Shown: piece after piece, positions 25,730 to 34,861 of the stretch
Layout of the letters: each line of letters begins with the position of its first letter
How positions within the stretch are numbered: position 1 is the stretch's first letter
NCBI GenBank assembly: GCA_021773635.1
Contig: JAJFJV010000013.1
Location: 54,486 to 118,485, forward strand
Direction: 5' to 3'
DNA from: Gammaproteobacteria bacterium
GTDB taxonomy: Bacteria; Pseudomonadota; Gammaproteobacteria; HK1
Length of the DNA: 64,000 bases
Made by a program: the position numbers and the translations under genes
The notes under the pieces: model-generated
Told to the model about the DNA's origin: nothing
Seen by the model: the letters and a program-made list of their open reading frames with translations, nothing else
Database searches by the model: none

Positions 25730-27049
25730 CTACCTTGTCTGACTTCCATAAGTACTAGCTACCCTTTTCGTCGTCCTTGGAGAACCCCGGGTATTATTTT
25801 TTAACAACCCCAATTCACGAGCGACATATAATTTGACCAATATCGCGAGTCCAATCAGGTGGTACGGAAGATCGAAATAGGCAAGCCCCAAGAATAAGCC
25901 ACCCATTGCATAACCGAGCAGGCTGACCTGTAACATACTTCCAAGGTCATAAGCCCATCGAAGCTCTTCTCGTCGTCGTGTATGACGGATAGTCCATTGG
26001 CAGCTAGAAAAGGCCATCAATCCCAGGAGCAGAAACAGAGCTAATCCAACAAATCCTTGTTCCCCTAACACTTCAAAATAGATGCTATGAGCATCGTGAT
26101 GATCTTCAGGAATGGGAGCATAGCGATAGAATAATCTTGGAGTAAAGGCACGGTAACCACCGCCTATCAAAGGCCGATCTTTTGCCAGGTTATACGCAAA
26201 CCACCAGGCGTTGATACGTCCCATCGCCGAGCCATCCTCCTCATAGGTCTGAATGGTACCCATACGTTCAGACCATTTTTCAGGCATGAAAGACAGCATG
26301 ACGGGGACAGCCAGAACTCCTACCATAATCATTAGACCTCGCTTCCTGCTACGTAAAATCAGAAAAGCAAGCATGGCAGCTACTGCCAAAAAGGCACCCC
26401 GTGAGTATGTTGATAGAATACTAAGGCCACACAGCAACATGGCAAAGCTCATAGCCATTACCTGCCAACGCTTCTGCAGTTGCATCTGTAAATAGCGCAG
26501 GAGTGGTAATACCATCACCAGCGCAAAACCAATCTCGTTATTGCCGTAAATAAAACTTTCAGGCGGTCCCAGCACTTCCCATTGTCCGCCCGTGCGGATG
26601 GCAAAAAGACCACCTTTGACACCAAAAAACCCGATAGATAGGGCAATCACCCATACCAAGGCATTAATTCGCTCACGACTACGCATAACCATGAGGGTCA
26701 GAATGGCCATAAGTTGAATTTTCATCGACCGATTCCATTCGTTATATGCTCCAACCGAATTCAGGGCGAAAACTGTTGTTACATTCATCCACAATATAAA
26801 GGCAAACCATACTTTCAGTATTGGGCTCCAGGGAAGTTTCTTTGGCTCCTTGCTAAGAAAAAGACTGACAAGAAATGCGCCACCAACTATTGCCGCCACA
26901 GGAAAATCGTAGGCAATTCCCCAGGTTAAGCGGTGAGGATTCATATAGCTCACCCATGCCCACATAAGCATACCGACGTGCGGTCGCTTCAGGATGTAAG
27001 GTACTGAGCCGAACACGATGGCAAGGATGATAAGGTCGCGTATGGGCAT
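25730..27049 (-). CDS. O-antigen-ligase-like polymerase/ligase, exosortase A system-associated
   Basis: 439 residues, about 11-12 membrane segments, like the XrtA-linked family TIGR03097. The Wzy_C/WaaL region includes LSTYSRGAFLAVAAMLAFLI near residue 220 and the periplasmic loop HDAHSIYFEVLGEQGFVG near residue 325, whose histidine and glutamate are typical of ligase/polymerase active loops. It would join lipid-linked glycan to an acceptor or polymerise repeat units at the periplasmic face. Whether the acceptor is a PEP-CTERM protein, as sometimes proposed for this family, is not shown here. Gene is 5 bases downstream of the GT4 gene. Confidence 0.9.
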   Translation of the reverse strand: MPIRDLIILAIVFGSVPYILKRPHVGMLMWAWVSYMNPHRLTWGIAYDFPVAAIVGGAFLVSLFLSKEPKKLPWSPILKVWFAFILWMNVTTVFALNSVGAYNEWNRSMKIQLMAILTLMVMRSRERINALVWVIALSIGFFGVKGGLFAIRTGGQWEVLGPPESFIYGNNEIGFALVMVLPLLRYLQMQLQKRWQVMAMSFAMLLCGLSILSTYSRGAFLAVAAMLAFLILRSRKRGLMIMVGVLAVPVMLSFMPEKWSERMGTIQTYEEDGSAMGRINAWWFAYNLAKDRPLIGGGYRAFTPRLFYRYAPIPEDHHDAHSIYFEVLGEQGFVGLALFLLLGLMAFSSCQWTIRHTRRREELRWAYDLGSMLQVSLLGYAMGGLFLGLAYFDLPYHLIGLAILVKLYVARELGLLKNNTRGSPRTTKRVASTYGSQTR

Positions 27050-27054
27050 TTCTG

Positions 27055-28263
27055 TTAATCGCCGACTGGAGTTCTCATCACGACTTCTCGCGGGACCTGC
27101 TGAAGGACTCGTTCAAACAATAGCTGCTGCCCCCTGCTGGTTTCTTCCCAGTCAAAACCCTCCGCATAGCGGCGGGTAAGATCCCGGTCCGGGTATTCTG
27201 AATAGAGAGACCGCCATGCTTCGGCCAGGGCCTCGGGGGTACGCTCTTCCATCAGCACTCCCGCTTCCGGTGCCCTGACCACTTCAGGGGAGCCCCAAAC
27301 CCGCGAAGCGATAACCGGAGTCCCGCATGCGAGAGCCTCCAGCAATACATTTGCCCAACCTTCCCGGCTTGATGCCAACACCAGGGCATCTGCCGCACCG
27401 TAGTATTCGCGAAGATCCGAGGGTGGCATGGGGGGAATAAAACGAACGCGATCCGAGGCCCCGATATCCTGCGCCAGTAAACGTAACCGTTCTTCCTCGG
27501 GACCCCCGCCCACTATCACGACATCGGTATCCGCCAAATGCTCCAGGGCACGTATCACGATATCGTGCCCCTTTCGGGTGATTAGATGACCCACGGAAAG
27601 CAGGGTGGGCCGGGTGAAATTCAGCTTGTTGCGTATTTCTGCACGATCCACAGGACGAAAGATTTCCAAATCCACGCCATTTCGCAGAGGTGTTACCTTT
27701 TTCTCGGGAACCCCAAGCTCCACCAATACGTCCTTAAGGGCTTGGCATACAGTAATAAGCCCGGCAGCTTTTTCTGCGGCCCAGCAGATCATCTTTCTGG
27801 GCATGCGGAAGCGTGGATACAAATTCAAATCGGTACCACGGGCTGTAATCGTTATCGGCCGGTTCATCCACTTACCCAATAATGCCGCCGCCACACCATC
27901 CGGATAGAAAAAATGCGCATCAAAGAGATCAAAGTCGTACCCTTCCCTTCGTAGCGCCTTCAGAGCAGGATATGCGGCGATGGCAAGCAAGAAAGGTGCA
28001 ATCGTCAATCCGATTTTAGGGATAACGAGGTATTTGGGATGCAAAATTTTGATCCCGTGGCGTTCTTCTTTGGCGGGAACCCGTGCAAAATCGCCGTAGC
28101 GACCGAAGATCCGGTGGCTAAAAGGAAACCATGGCACCGGTGCCACTACCCGTGCCTCGATCCCATCCAGTTCCAGGAGATGACGCAAGCGATTCTCCAC
28201 AAAAATACAGCTTGTAGGCTGTACGGCATTTGGATAGAGCGTCGTAAAGGTGAGGATTTTCAC
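27055..28263 (-). CDS. Glycosyltransferase family 4 protein
   Basis: 402 residues. The N-terminal Rossmann domain starts MKILTFTTLYPNAVQPTSCIF; the C-terminal donor domain has LRNGVDLEIFRP and SSREGWANVLLEALACGTPVIAS with the EX7E retaining-GT4 motif. It adds a sugar to the EPS repeat unit on the cytoplasmic side. It overlaps the amidotransferase stop by 4 bases, and the ligase gene follows after 5 bases: a tight operon of amidotransferase, GT and ligase. Confidence 0.93.
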   Translation of the reverse strand: MKILTFTTLYPNAVQPTSCIFVENRLRHLLELDGIEARVVAPVPWFPFSHRIFGRYGDFARVPAKEERHGIKILHPKYLVIPKIGLTIAPFLLAIAAYPALKALRREGYDFDLFDAHFFYPDGVAAALLGKWMNRPITITARGTDLNLYPRFRMPRKMICWAAEKAAGLITVCQALKDVLVELGVPEKKVTPLRNGVDLEIFRPVDRAEIRNKLNFTRPTLLSVGHLITRKGHDIVIRALEHLADTDVVIVGGGPEEERLRLLAQDIGASDRVRFIPPMPPSDLREYYGAADALVLASSREGWANVLLEALACGTPVIASRVWGSPEVVRAPEAGVLMEERTPEALAEAWRSLYSEYPDRDLTRRYAEGFDWEETSRGQQLLFERVLQQVPREVVMRTPVGD

Positions 28264-30200
28264 GAAGTAGTCATGTCGGCTGAGATATTTTCCATCTCAG
28301 TAGACCCGACCCCTTGCTGCCCACGTAGAAATGATTCAAACATCAGCAGGCTCCAGAGTATGGCACTGTGATCCCGTAGGCCTGATTGATGTTGGTCGAG
28401 AAACCGCTCCACGGTTTTTTCTTGAAATAATCCTGAGTCCGACAGAGTTTCACCAGTCAACGCATCTCGCACATGTTGCCGCAAATCCTCCCGGAACCAA
28501 CGCGCGAGCGGTACTCCAAAACCCATCTTTGGCCGATAAAGGATATTTTCCGGCAGATGTTTTTCCAGCGCTTTTTTGAATACATACTTTCCTTCACGAC
28601 CCTTGAGCTTCCAGGCTGCAGGCAGGCCGGAGATCCATTCCACCAGATGATGGTCCAGTAGCGGCACCCGCACCTCCAGTGAATGTGCCATGCTGGCCCG
28701 ATCTACCTTGGTGAGAATATCGCCCGGCAAGTAGGTCTTGAGATCGAGATATTGAACCAGCGAAAGGGGATCATCTGTGGGAGCGTTCTCCGCATAGCCA
28801 CGAAAGACCTCTATCCCATCGTAACCCTGGAGTTCCCGTAACAACGAGGGAGAATAGAGTTGCTCGCGAAGATTTCGTGGCACGATTCCCACGCTATGCA
28901 AATAGCCAGCGACGCTATCCCGGGCGAAGCCTTGTAGTGTGTATTTAGCGCGGAAAATTCGTGGTGCCCAATCCATTTTTGGATAGACCTCACCCAGCGC
29001 ACCAAATACCGGACCGCGGAACCATTGGGGTAGTAATCGACGCATCCGCTCTTCATAGTTATGCCAGCGATGACGGCGGTATCCCGCCAGATTCTCATCC
29101 CCACCATCCCCTGAGAGCGCAACCGTTACCTCGCGGCGTGCAAGCTCGCAAACCCGGTAAGTGGGCATCGCAGAGCTGTCAGCGTAGGGTTCATCGTAAA
29201 GCCCCGCCAGCCGATCGACTAACGAGAAGTCGCCGGGCTCCACCTGCTGTACCCGATGATCGGTGTGATACTGCTCAGCTACCTGGTCCGCGAAGGAAGC
29301 CTCGTTATACTTGGGATCCCCAAAGGAGATGGAACAGGTATTCACCGGCTTGGGATCGAGCCCAGCCATCATCGCGACAACCGCGCTGGAATCCACCCCG
29401 CCGGAAAGAAAAGCACCCAACGGCACCTCGGAAACCAGGCGTACAGATACCGCCTCACGAAACTGGCGAACCAGTTCTTCCTGCGCCTCAATAAAATTTG
29501 TTGCCCCAACATCCGCAAAGGGAACATCCCAATATTGACGTGGCGGCTTGGGTGTTTCACCACGACGCAGCTTGAGAACGTAACCGGCACTCAGCTTTTT
29601 GGCCTGCCGATAAATGCTTTTGGGCTCTGGCACATAGCCGTAAGCGAAATAGTCCTCCACTGCCTTTGGTTCCAGTTCACGGGAGAATCCAGGGTACGCG
29701 GTGAGGGCTTTCAGCTCGGAGCCGAAGATGCAGTGGCCATCCGGGAGCAATGCATAGTAAAGCGGCTTGATGCCCAGACGATCACGGGCAAGAAAAAGGG
29801 TCTGCTGATTACGATCCCAGATAGCGAAGGCAAACATGCCACGGAATCGCTGTACACAATCCTCCCCCCATTCCTCCCAGGCATGCACGATGACCTCGGT
29901 GTCGCAATGGGTCCGAAACTGATGCCCCAGGGCCTGCAATTCGACGGCAAGCTCCTGAAAGTTATAGATTTCACCGTTGTAGACCACCACCACCGAATTA
30001 TCTTCATTGAATAATGGCTGGTGTCCATTGGACAGATCGATGATGGACAAGCGACGATGCCCAAGGCCTACTCCAGGCTCCAGGTGCAAGCCACCGTCGT
30101 CCGGACCACGATGATGAAGCGATTCGTTCATGCGATGAAGCACACCACGATCTATCGGGCGACGCTCACGTAAATCGACTATTCCTGTCAGGCCACACAT
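28260..30200 (-). CDS. XrtA/PEP-CTERM system amidotransferase
   Basis: 646 residues, complete class II glutamine amidotransferase of the asparagine-synthetase family, like TIGR03108. Glutaminase Cys2 (MCGLTGIVD), the RGPDDGG and YNGEIYN motifs and the synthetase PP-loop SGGVDSS (266-272) are all present, so glutamine-dependent amidation should occur. It likely amidates a uronic acid or an amino-acid group of the EPS. This is the intact counterpart of the glutaminase-less homologue at 23647, with two O-glycan and GT genes between them. A repeat-rich gap precedes it. Confidence 0.95.
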   Translation of the reverse strand: MCGLTGIVDLRERRPIDRGVLHRMNESLHHRGPDDGGLHLEPGVGLGHRRLSIIDLSNGHQPLFNEDNSVVVVYNGEIYNFQELAVELQALGHQFRTHCDTEVIVHAWEEWGEDCVQRFRGMFAFAIWDRNQQTLFLARDRLGIKPLYYALLPDGHCIFGSELKALTAYPGFSRELEPKAVEDYFAYGYVPEPKSIYRQAKKLSAGYVLKLRRGETPKPPRQYWDVPFADVGATNFIEAQEELVRQFREAVSVRLVSEVPLGAFLSGGVDSSAVVAMMAGLDPKPVNTCSISFGDPKYNEASFADQVAEQYHTDHRVQQVEPGDFSLVDRLAGLYDEPYADSSAMPTYRVCELARREVTVALSGDGGDENLAGYRRHRWHNYEERMRRLLPQWFRGPVFGALGEVYPKMDWAPRIFRAKYTLQGFARDSVAGYLHSVGIVPRNLREQLYSPSLLRELQGYDGIEVFRGYAENAPTDDPLSLVQYLDLKTYLPGDILTKVDRASMAHSLEVRVPLLDHHLVEWISGLPAAWKLKGREGKYVFKKALEKHLPENILYRPKMGFGVPLARWFREDLRQHVRDALTGETLSDSGLFQEKTVERFLDQHQSGLRDHSAILWSLLMFESFLRGQQGVGSTEMENISADMTTS

Positions 30201-30483
30201 TTATTATTTGGTATTTCCTTGGTTGTCATTATTGAGGACATAAAACCACTCTGTTGCAGCGCCTTCGTTCCCTGGATCCCGGGTCGCCGCTCCCGTACAT
30301 CCTTGTACTTCGCGTCATAAGCCCTTCCCTGGCCAAAACTGCGCTCCGCTTGGCCGGGATGACGGAGAGAAGTTGATGCCCCACCCGGGGCCGGGATGAC
30401 GGGGGGATGTGAATTCTCGGCTCACTTCCCACTCCGACCTCCATTTCAAAACCACCGTCATTCTCGCGAATGCGGGAATCCAG
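30201..30483. repeat. Intergenic REP-like repeats
   Basis: No gene. Contains a GGATCCCGGGTCGCCGCTCC-type element at about 30272-30291, GGCCGGGATGACGGAG at about 30352-30367, and GTCATTCTCGCGAATGCGGG running into ATCCAG at 30457-30483, which abuts the stop of the GIY-YIG gene. These short palindromic fragments are related to those at 16490-16545, 25627-25677 and 30855-30950. Confidence 0.6.
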
Positions 30484-30774
30484 TTAAATCAGTTCCGCGT
30501 ATAAATCTCGCCACCGGGGATTCTCTTTTTCGATAAGGTCCAGTTTCCAATATCTTTTCCATTTCTTTAGCGATTTCTCCCTGACGATTGCAGATTCCAT
30601 CGATGCATGCAGTTCATACCAGACGAGATGATGAACGCTATGACGACTGGTGAAACCTTCTACAACATTATTCTTGTGTTCCCATGTGCGCTTGATGAGG
30701 TCGGAGGTAACACCCACGTACAGAGTGCCATTCCGTTTGCTTGCGAGGATGTAGACGCAAGGTTGCCTGTCCAT
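30484..30774 (-). CDS. GIY-YIG nuclease-family protein (UPF0213-like)
   Basis: 96 residues, a stand-alone GIY-YIG domain: CVYILASKRNGTLYVGVTSDLIKRTWEHK gives the VYI...YVG core (variant of GIY...YIG), the following arginine, and the downstream glutamate region EREKSLKKWKRYWK-like segment. Such small proteins are widespread, often scattered among repeats, and most have no defined role. It is flanked on both sides by intergenic repeats and is unrelated to EPS synthesis, so it is probably an independent insertion in the locus. Confidence 0.88.
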   Translation of the reverse strand: MDRQPCVYILASKRNGTLYVGVTSDLIKRTWEHKNNVVEGFTSRHSVHHLVWYELHASMESAIVREKSLKKWKRYWKLDLIEKENPRWRDLYAELI

Positions 30775-31170
30775 AGGCGTTGACTCCCTTTTAGGTCTGG
30801 CGCTACCCGATGTATTGGCACGATATTCATCTGATTATTACCGTGCCTCTGTTCTCTGGATTCCGGGTCTCCGCCCGGAATGACGGGTGGATGTGGCCTA
30901 TCACTCTTTCCCGTCGTCTCGCCGGGATGACGGGAGGGAGTTTAAGGCTTGCCCGCGATGACAGAGGATGGCCTCTCACTCCACTGCCCTCTGCCCTCCG
31001 CCCTTCATTCTTGCGAAAGCGGGACAAAAGCGCGTAGCGCGTTGAACGCCCAAAGGGCGGCCCGCAGGGTGAGCGAAGCCAATAATCCAGAGAGCGAAGG
31101 CAGTGCGGTCGAATATCACCATCCCAACAATATCGGCAAGGCTATGTCTTCATTCCCAGTGACTCAGCCA
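30775..31170. repeat. Repeat-rich intergenic gap with dispersed repeat A (copy 2)
   Basis: No gene seen over 396 bases. Holds a palindromic element GGATTCCGGGTCTCCGCCCG followed by GAATGACGGG at about 30858-30889, a partial repeat at 30909-30936 (GTCGTCTCGCCGGGATGACGGGAG), and the 78-bp dispersed repeat A2 at 31013-31090. A2 differs from A1 (16533) at only a handful of positions and from A3 (53252) mainly at its first 10 bases. Confidence 0.72.
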
Positions 31171-32313
31171 TTACGCGGAAACCAGCTGGTCATACGTCGC
31201 TGCGTATTGTTCCACCATGTGAGGAATGCTAAAGGTAGCCTCCGCCCTTTCCCGGGCATTTCCACCGTGCGCCCGAATCAATGAGGAATTCTGAACATAG
31301 GGTAATAGGGCTTTCACCAATGCTTCCGGATCTGCCCGGGGTACCAGAACGCCGGTTTCATCTATTACCAGTTCGCTGTTACCGCCCACATCGGTAGCGA
31401 TGATCGGCAGGCCACTGGCCATCGCCTCGAGAATGGTGTTGGAGATACCTTCGGCTAGAGACGGCAATACGAACAGGTCAAAAGTCTGATAGATGCGATC
31501 CACATCATCTCTGGCTCCCGGGAGCCAGGCGAGATCACTTGCCCCTGCCGACTTCAATAACTGCTTTGCCTCTACCATCAGCGGTCCATCACCGATATGC
31601 ACCAAACGTAACCGCTGACGAGCTTTCGGAACACAATCCAGCAACAGCAGAAAAGCCCGAACCAGGGTGAGTTGATCCTTGACCGGGTCCATTCGACCGA
31701 CCGAGCCGATAATAAGATGCTCCCGGGAATTAAAGGGCATATCTTTGGGTGGCTCCTCGCCTCCCGCAGGCGGGTGAAAACGCTGACAGTCCACGCCGTT
31801 ATAAATCTGTCTCGTTTTATTGGGAGCTACCGGAACCGTTGCCTGTAGCCAGGCATCCAGATCCCGGGACACGGTGATGAAGCGCTGAACCAGAGGCTTC
31901 AATATACGTCGCAAGCGCAGATACGCCGGATTAACACCGTCCAAATCGGCTATATCCCGGCCATGCTCCCCATGTACGCGATGCTTGATTCCCGCCAGCG
32001 AGGCGATGAGCTGACAATCCAGGGTGCCGATATTTCGTGTGTGTACGATGGCGGGACGAAGTTTTCGCAGCAAGCGCCATAACCGAAGATAGGCACCGAC
32101 ATCCTTGCCCGGGCGCTTGTGGAGGGCATGGACGACCACATCGGGGCGCTGGATGCGGGCACGAAAATCCGTGAATTCAGTCAGGCAGATGATGGCATGG
32201 CGATAACGAGCCGTATCCATGTTGTTAATCAGGTTGACCAGACCGTTTTCCAGACCACCGATATCGAGGCGGAAAATGATGTGGACGACGAGGGGGGGCG
32301 TGGGTTGAGGCAT
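31171..32313 (-). CDS. Glycosyltransferase, XrtA/PEP-CTERM system-associated (TIGR03088 type)
   Basis: 380 residues, GT4. N-terminus VVHIIFRLDIGGLENGLVNLIN is the hallmark of the XrtA-linked TIGR03088 family; YNGVDCQRFHPP and SLAEGISNTILEAMASGLPIIATDVGG hold the donor-site and EX7E motifs. Transfers a sugar during assembly of the lipid-linked repeat unit. Preceded by a 77-base gap containing a GTAG-type REP and the DUF3473 deacetylase gene, with which it is normally paired in XrtA loci. Confidence 0.94.
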   Translation of the reverse strand: MPQPTPPLVVHIIFRLDIGGLENGLVNLINNMDTARYRHAIICLTEFTDFRARIQRPDVVVHALHKRPGKDVGAYLRLWRLLRKLRPAIVHTRNIGTLDCQLIASLAGIKHRVHGEHGRDIADLDGVNPAYLRLRRILKPLVQRFITVSRDLDAWLQATVPVAPNKTRQIYNGVDCQRFHPPAGGEEPPKDMPFNSREHLIIGSVGRMDPVKDQLTLVRAFLLLLDCVPKARQRLRLVHIGDGPLMVEAKQLLKSAGASDLAWLPGARDDVDRIYQTFDLFVLPSLAEGISNTILEAMASGLPIIATDVGGNSELVIDETGVLVPRADPEALVKALLPYVQNSSLIRAHGGNARERAEATFSIPHMVEQYAATYDQLVSA

Positions 32314-32347
32314 GGGATTACGGCGGTGTCTTCTGGTAAGCGCAATC

Positions 32348-32368
32348 GGCGGGCACGGCCCGCCCTAC
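32348..32368 (-). repeat. GTAG-type REP element r1
   Basis: On the minus strand: GTAG followed by the hairpin GGCGGGC-cgt-GCCCGCC. Single copy in the 77-base gap between two EPS genes. Confidence 0.75.
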
Positions 32369-32390
32369 ATGCTACATCCAGGATGACGGA

Positions 32391-33266
32391 TTAAGTAGCA
32401 TCAGGGTCGTAAATCATCATTGGATGATCGAGGAAAATATCGTCCATTCGCCCCCAGCTAAAATCTGCCAGCAAGCGTCGAACCCTGGCCTCAGCACGTC
32501 CAAGATTCAGGTAGTGACGAAAGCGGGTCTTGAAATTGATACCTGACTGGCGAGGCTGCCCCGGGTCCAGTTCCCAGGGATGAAAGTAAAAGATACCCGC
32601 TTGCCCATCCTGTGTATTAACCTGACGCAGGCCCCAACGAAAGAGTGCATAGGGAAGGAGTCGAAAGTAACCGCCACCGCCAAAGGGCAGATTGGCACCC
32701 ATCATCGACATCGTGGTGATGGGGATCTCCACCAACCCTTCGTCACGATAACGAAAGGCAAAACGTGGCGCCTCGGGCATGCCGTAGTGATCGTGTCGTA
32801 CGGGATAGATGCTGGAACTGTACTCATAACCCAACTCTTTCAACACATCCAAAGCCCAAAGATTGTTACGCCCAATGGAAAAACTTGCTGCTCGGTAGCC
32901 CTTGACCTCGCAACCAACAGCATCTTCCAGCAATTTTTTGGTATGCCCCGCATCTTCACCAAACTCTTTGGCGTTCTGCGAACTAACCCGGAAGTGCGCA
33001 TAGCCGTGGCTTGCAATCTCATGTCCCGCCGCATGCACTCGACGGATGAGATCCGGGTAGCGTTCTACAATCCAGCCAAGGACAAAGAAGGTGGCTTGGG
33101 TCCCCGCCTCATCGAACAGACGGAGAATCCGCTCCACATTGGCTTCCACGCGGGAGGGATAATTATCCCAGTCCTCGCGTTGCACCACATCTTCAAAGGC
33201 CGATACCTGGAAGTAGTCTTCGAGGTCTACGGTGAGTGCGTTTTGAATTGATGGGTCTTCAGGCAT
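32391..33266 (-). CDS. XrtA system polysaccharide deacetylase (DUF3473)
   Basis: 291 residues, like TIGR03006. NodB domain: ALTVDLEDYFQVSAF (first Asp motif), TFFVLGWIVERYP, HEIASHGYAHFRV (metal-binding histidines), KGYRAASFSIG. The C-terminal DUF3473 extension is marked by PFGGGGYFRLLPYALFRWG and FYFHPWELDPGQPR. Expected to deacetylate N-acetyl sugars of the EPS, a conserved step of XrtA loci. A REP pair lies directly upstream. This is the canonical deacetylase of the system; the one at 16653 is additional. Confidence 0.95.
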   Translation of the reverse strand: MPEDPSIQNALTVDLEDYFQVSAFEDVVQREDWDNYPSRVEANVERILRLFDEAGTQATFFVLGWIVERYPDLIRRVHAAGHEIASHGYAHFRVSSQNAKEFGEDAGHTKKLLEDAVGCEVKGYRAASFSIGRNNLWALDVLKELGYEYSSSIYPVRHDHYGMPEAPRFAFRYRDEGLVEIPITTMSMMGANLPFGGGGYFRLLPYALFRWGLRQVNTQDGQAGIFYFHPWELDPGQPRQSGINFKTRFRHYLNLGRAEARVRRLLADFSWGRMDDIFLDHPMMIYDPDAT

Positions 33267-33297
33267 TACGAAGGAGAGTTCTTAATTATCCATTTAT

Positions 33298-33357
33298 GTA
33301 GGGCACACCATGTGTGCCTTGCGCCCAAGAGTGGCCGGCGGCCACGGACCGCCCTAC
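33298..33357. repeat. Pair of GTAG-type REP elements (r2, r3), inverted
   Basis: r2 at 33298-33318 (plus): GTAG then GGCACAC-cat-GTGTGCC. r3 at 33337-33357 (minus): GTAG then GGCGG-centred hairpin, imperfect. The two face each other with an 18-base spacer, a BIME-like arrangement in the gap between the deacetylase and GDP-mannose genes. Confidence 0.8.
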
Positions 33358-33373
33358 ATAGCGTATTAGCTCA

Positions 33374-34861
33374 CTAATCCTGTTCGCGATGATAGAGATC
33401 TTCGAAGCGTACGATGTCATCTTCCCTGAGGTAGCTGCCGGACTGCACCTCAATGACTTCCAGGGACACCCTGCCCGGATTCTCCAGGCGGTGTTTCACA
33501 CCCAGCGGAATATAGGTGGACTGATTTTCGGTTAGCAGAAACTCTTCCTCGCCACGCGTCACCCGCGCCGTACCACGCACCACGACCCAGTGCTCGGCAC
33601 GGTGATGGTGGAGCTGTAAAGACAAGACCGCGCCGGGTTTGACGGAAAGCCGTTTAACCTGGTGGCGACTGCCGGCATCGAGCTGCTCGTAGGCACCCCA
33701 TGGCCGATACACCTTACGATGGCTACGGCCCTCCTTGCGACCTTCCTTTTTCAGCCAGTCGACCACTTTACGCACGTCCTGGCAGTGGTCCTTGTGGGCT
33801 ATCAGTACCGCGTCTCCAGTCTCCACCGCAATAATGTCTTTTACCCCGACAGCTGCAAGAAAACGGCTTTCTGAAATAAGCAGGCTATTGCTGGCTCCCT
33901 CCACATGTACATCACCATGGGCCACATTGCCCGCCTTGTCTGCCTCACCCAACTCAAGTACTGCAGGCCATGCGCCCACATCAGACCAGCCTGCGTCCAG
34001 CGGCACCACGGCCGCCGAGATCCGGGATTTTCCAACCTTTACCGGCAGCCGCTCCATCACCGCGTAGTCAATGGAATCCGCCGGGCAGGCGGCAAACTCT
34101 TCCCGATCTACCCGGTAGAAGTCACCATCCTCATCGCCGCTTGCATCTGCCTGAAGACAGGCCTTCGCAATCTCCGGCTGACATGCCTCAATGGCTGCGA
34201 GCCAGATGCTGGCGCGCACCATAAACATGCCGCTATTCCAAAGATAACGCCCCGAATCGAGATAGTTTTTCGCAGTTTTTACATCCGGTTTTTCCACAAA
34301 GGCCTTGAGTGCACAGGCACCGTCATGTCCCTTCAGGCGTGCACCTTTCTGGATATAGCCATAACCGGTTTCCGGTCGATCCGGCACAATGCCGAAGGTA
34401 ACAATCCGTCCATTCAGAGCCAGTTCCATACCGATAAGTACGGCCGAATGAAAACGACTCTTGTCCCGAATAATGTGATCTGCGGCCATGACCAGCAAGA
34501 TCGGGTCTTCGCCTCCAGACATCGCGGAATGGGCTGCGATAGTCAGGGCTGGAGCGGTATTCCTGCCAACGGGCTCAAGCAGCAAACGCTGTGCCGACCG
34601 TTCCGCCACACGCAGTTGTTCAGCAATAAGAAAGCGGTGCTCCTCATTACAAACCACCAGAGGGGGATTCACCGTGAAGGGTGTCGACACGGATTCCTGC
34701 TGCAGGCCGTCCAGCCGCGCTACCGTGTCCTGGAACATGGTTTTCGAGCCATTGAGGCACAGTAGCTGCTTGGGGTATCCCTCGCGCGAGAGTGGCCACA
34801 AGCGACTGCCCGAACCACCTGCGAGTATGACTGGAGTGATGATTGCCGGCGCTTTATTCAC
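33374..34861 (-). CDS. manC: Mannose-1-phosphate guanylyltransferase / mannose-6-phosphate isomerase
   Basis: 495 residues, bifunctional type II PMI/GMP (ManC/AlgA/CpsB family). N-terminal nucleotidyltransferase: PVILAGGSGSRLWPLSREGYPKQL with the GGxGxRLWPxSRxxxPKQ signature, FVEKPD at the sugar-phosphate site. C-terminal cupin isomerase domain: RPWGAYEQLD, then QLHHHRAEHWVVVRGTA with metal histidines. It supplies GDP-mannose, so mannose (or a mannose-derived sugar) is probably part of the EPS. ATGA overlap with the ATPase gene. Confidence 0.95.
   Translation of the reverse strand: MNKAPAIITPVILAGGSGSRLWPLSREGYPKQLLCLNGSKTMFQDTVARLDGLQQESVSTPFTVNPPLVVCNEEHRFLIAEQLRVAERSAQRLLLEPVGRNTAPALTIAAHSAMSGGEDPILLVMAADHIIRDKSRFHSAVLIGMELALNGRIVTFGIVPDRPETGYGYIQKGARLKGHDGACALKAFVEKPDVKTAKNYLDSGRYLWNSGMFMVRASIWLAAIEACQPEIAKACLQADASGDEDGDFYRVDREEFAACPADSIDYAVMERLPVKVGKSRISAAVVPLDAGWSDVGAWPAVLELGEADKAGNVAHGDVHVEGASNSLLISESRFLAAVGVKDIIAVETGDAVLIAHKDHCQDVRKVVDWLKKEGRKEGRSHRKVYRPWGAYEQLDAGSRHQVKRLSVKPGAVLSLQLHHHRAEHWVVVRGTARVTRGEEEFLLTENQSTYIPLGVKHRLENPGRVSLEVIEVQSGSYLREDDIVRFEDLYHREQD

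Noticed and set aside
29256..30014. Plus-strand frame opposite the XrtA amidotransferase
   Set aside because: Antisense to an intact enzyme with all catalytic motifs; composition not protein-like.
33905..34765. Plus-strand frame opposite the GDP-mannose gene
   Set aside because: Shadow of the well-supported manC frame; no start signal and no recognisable protein.
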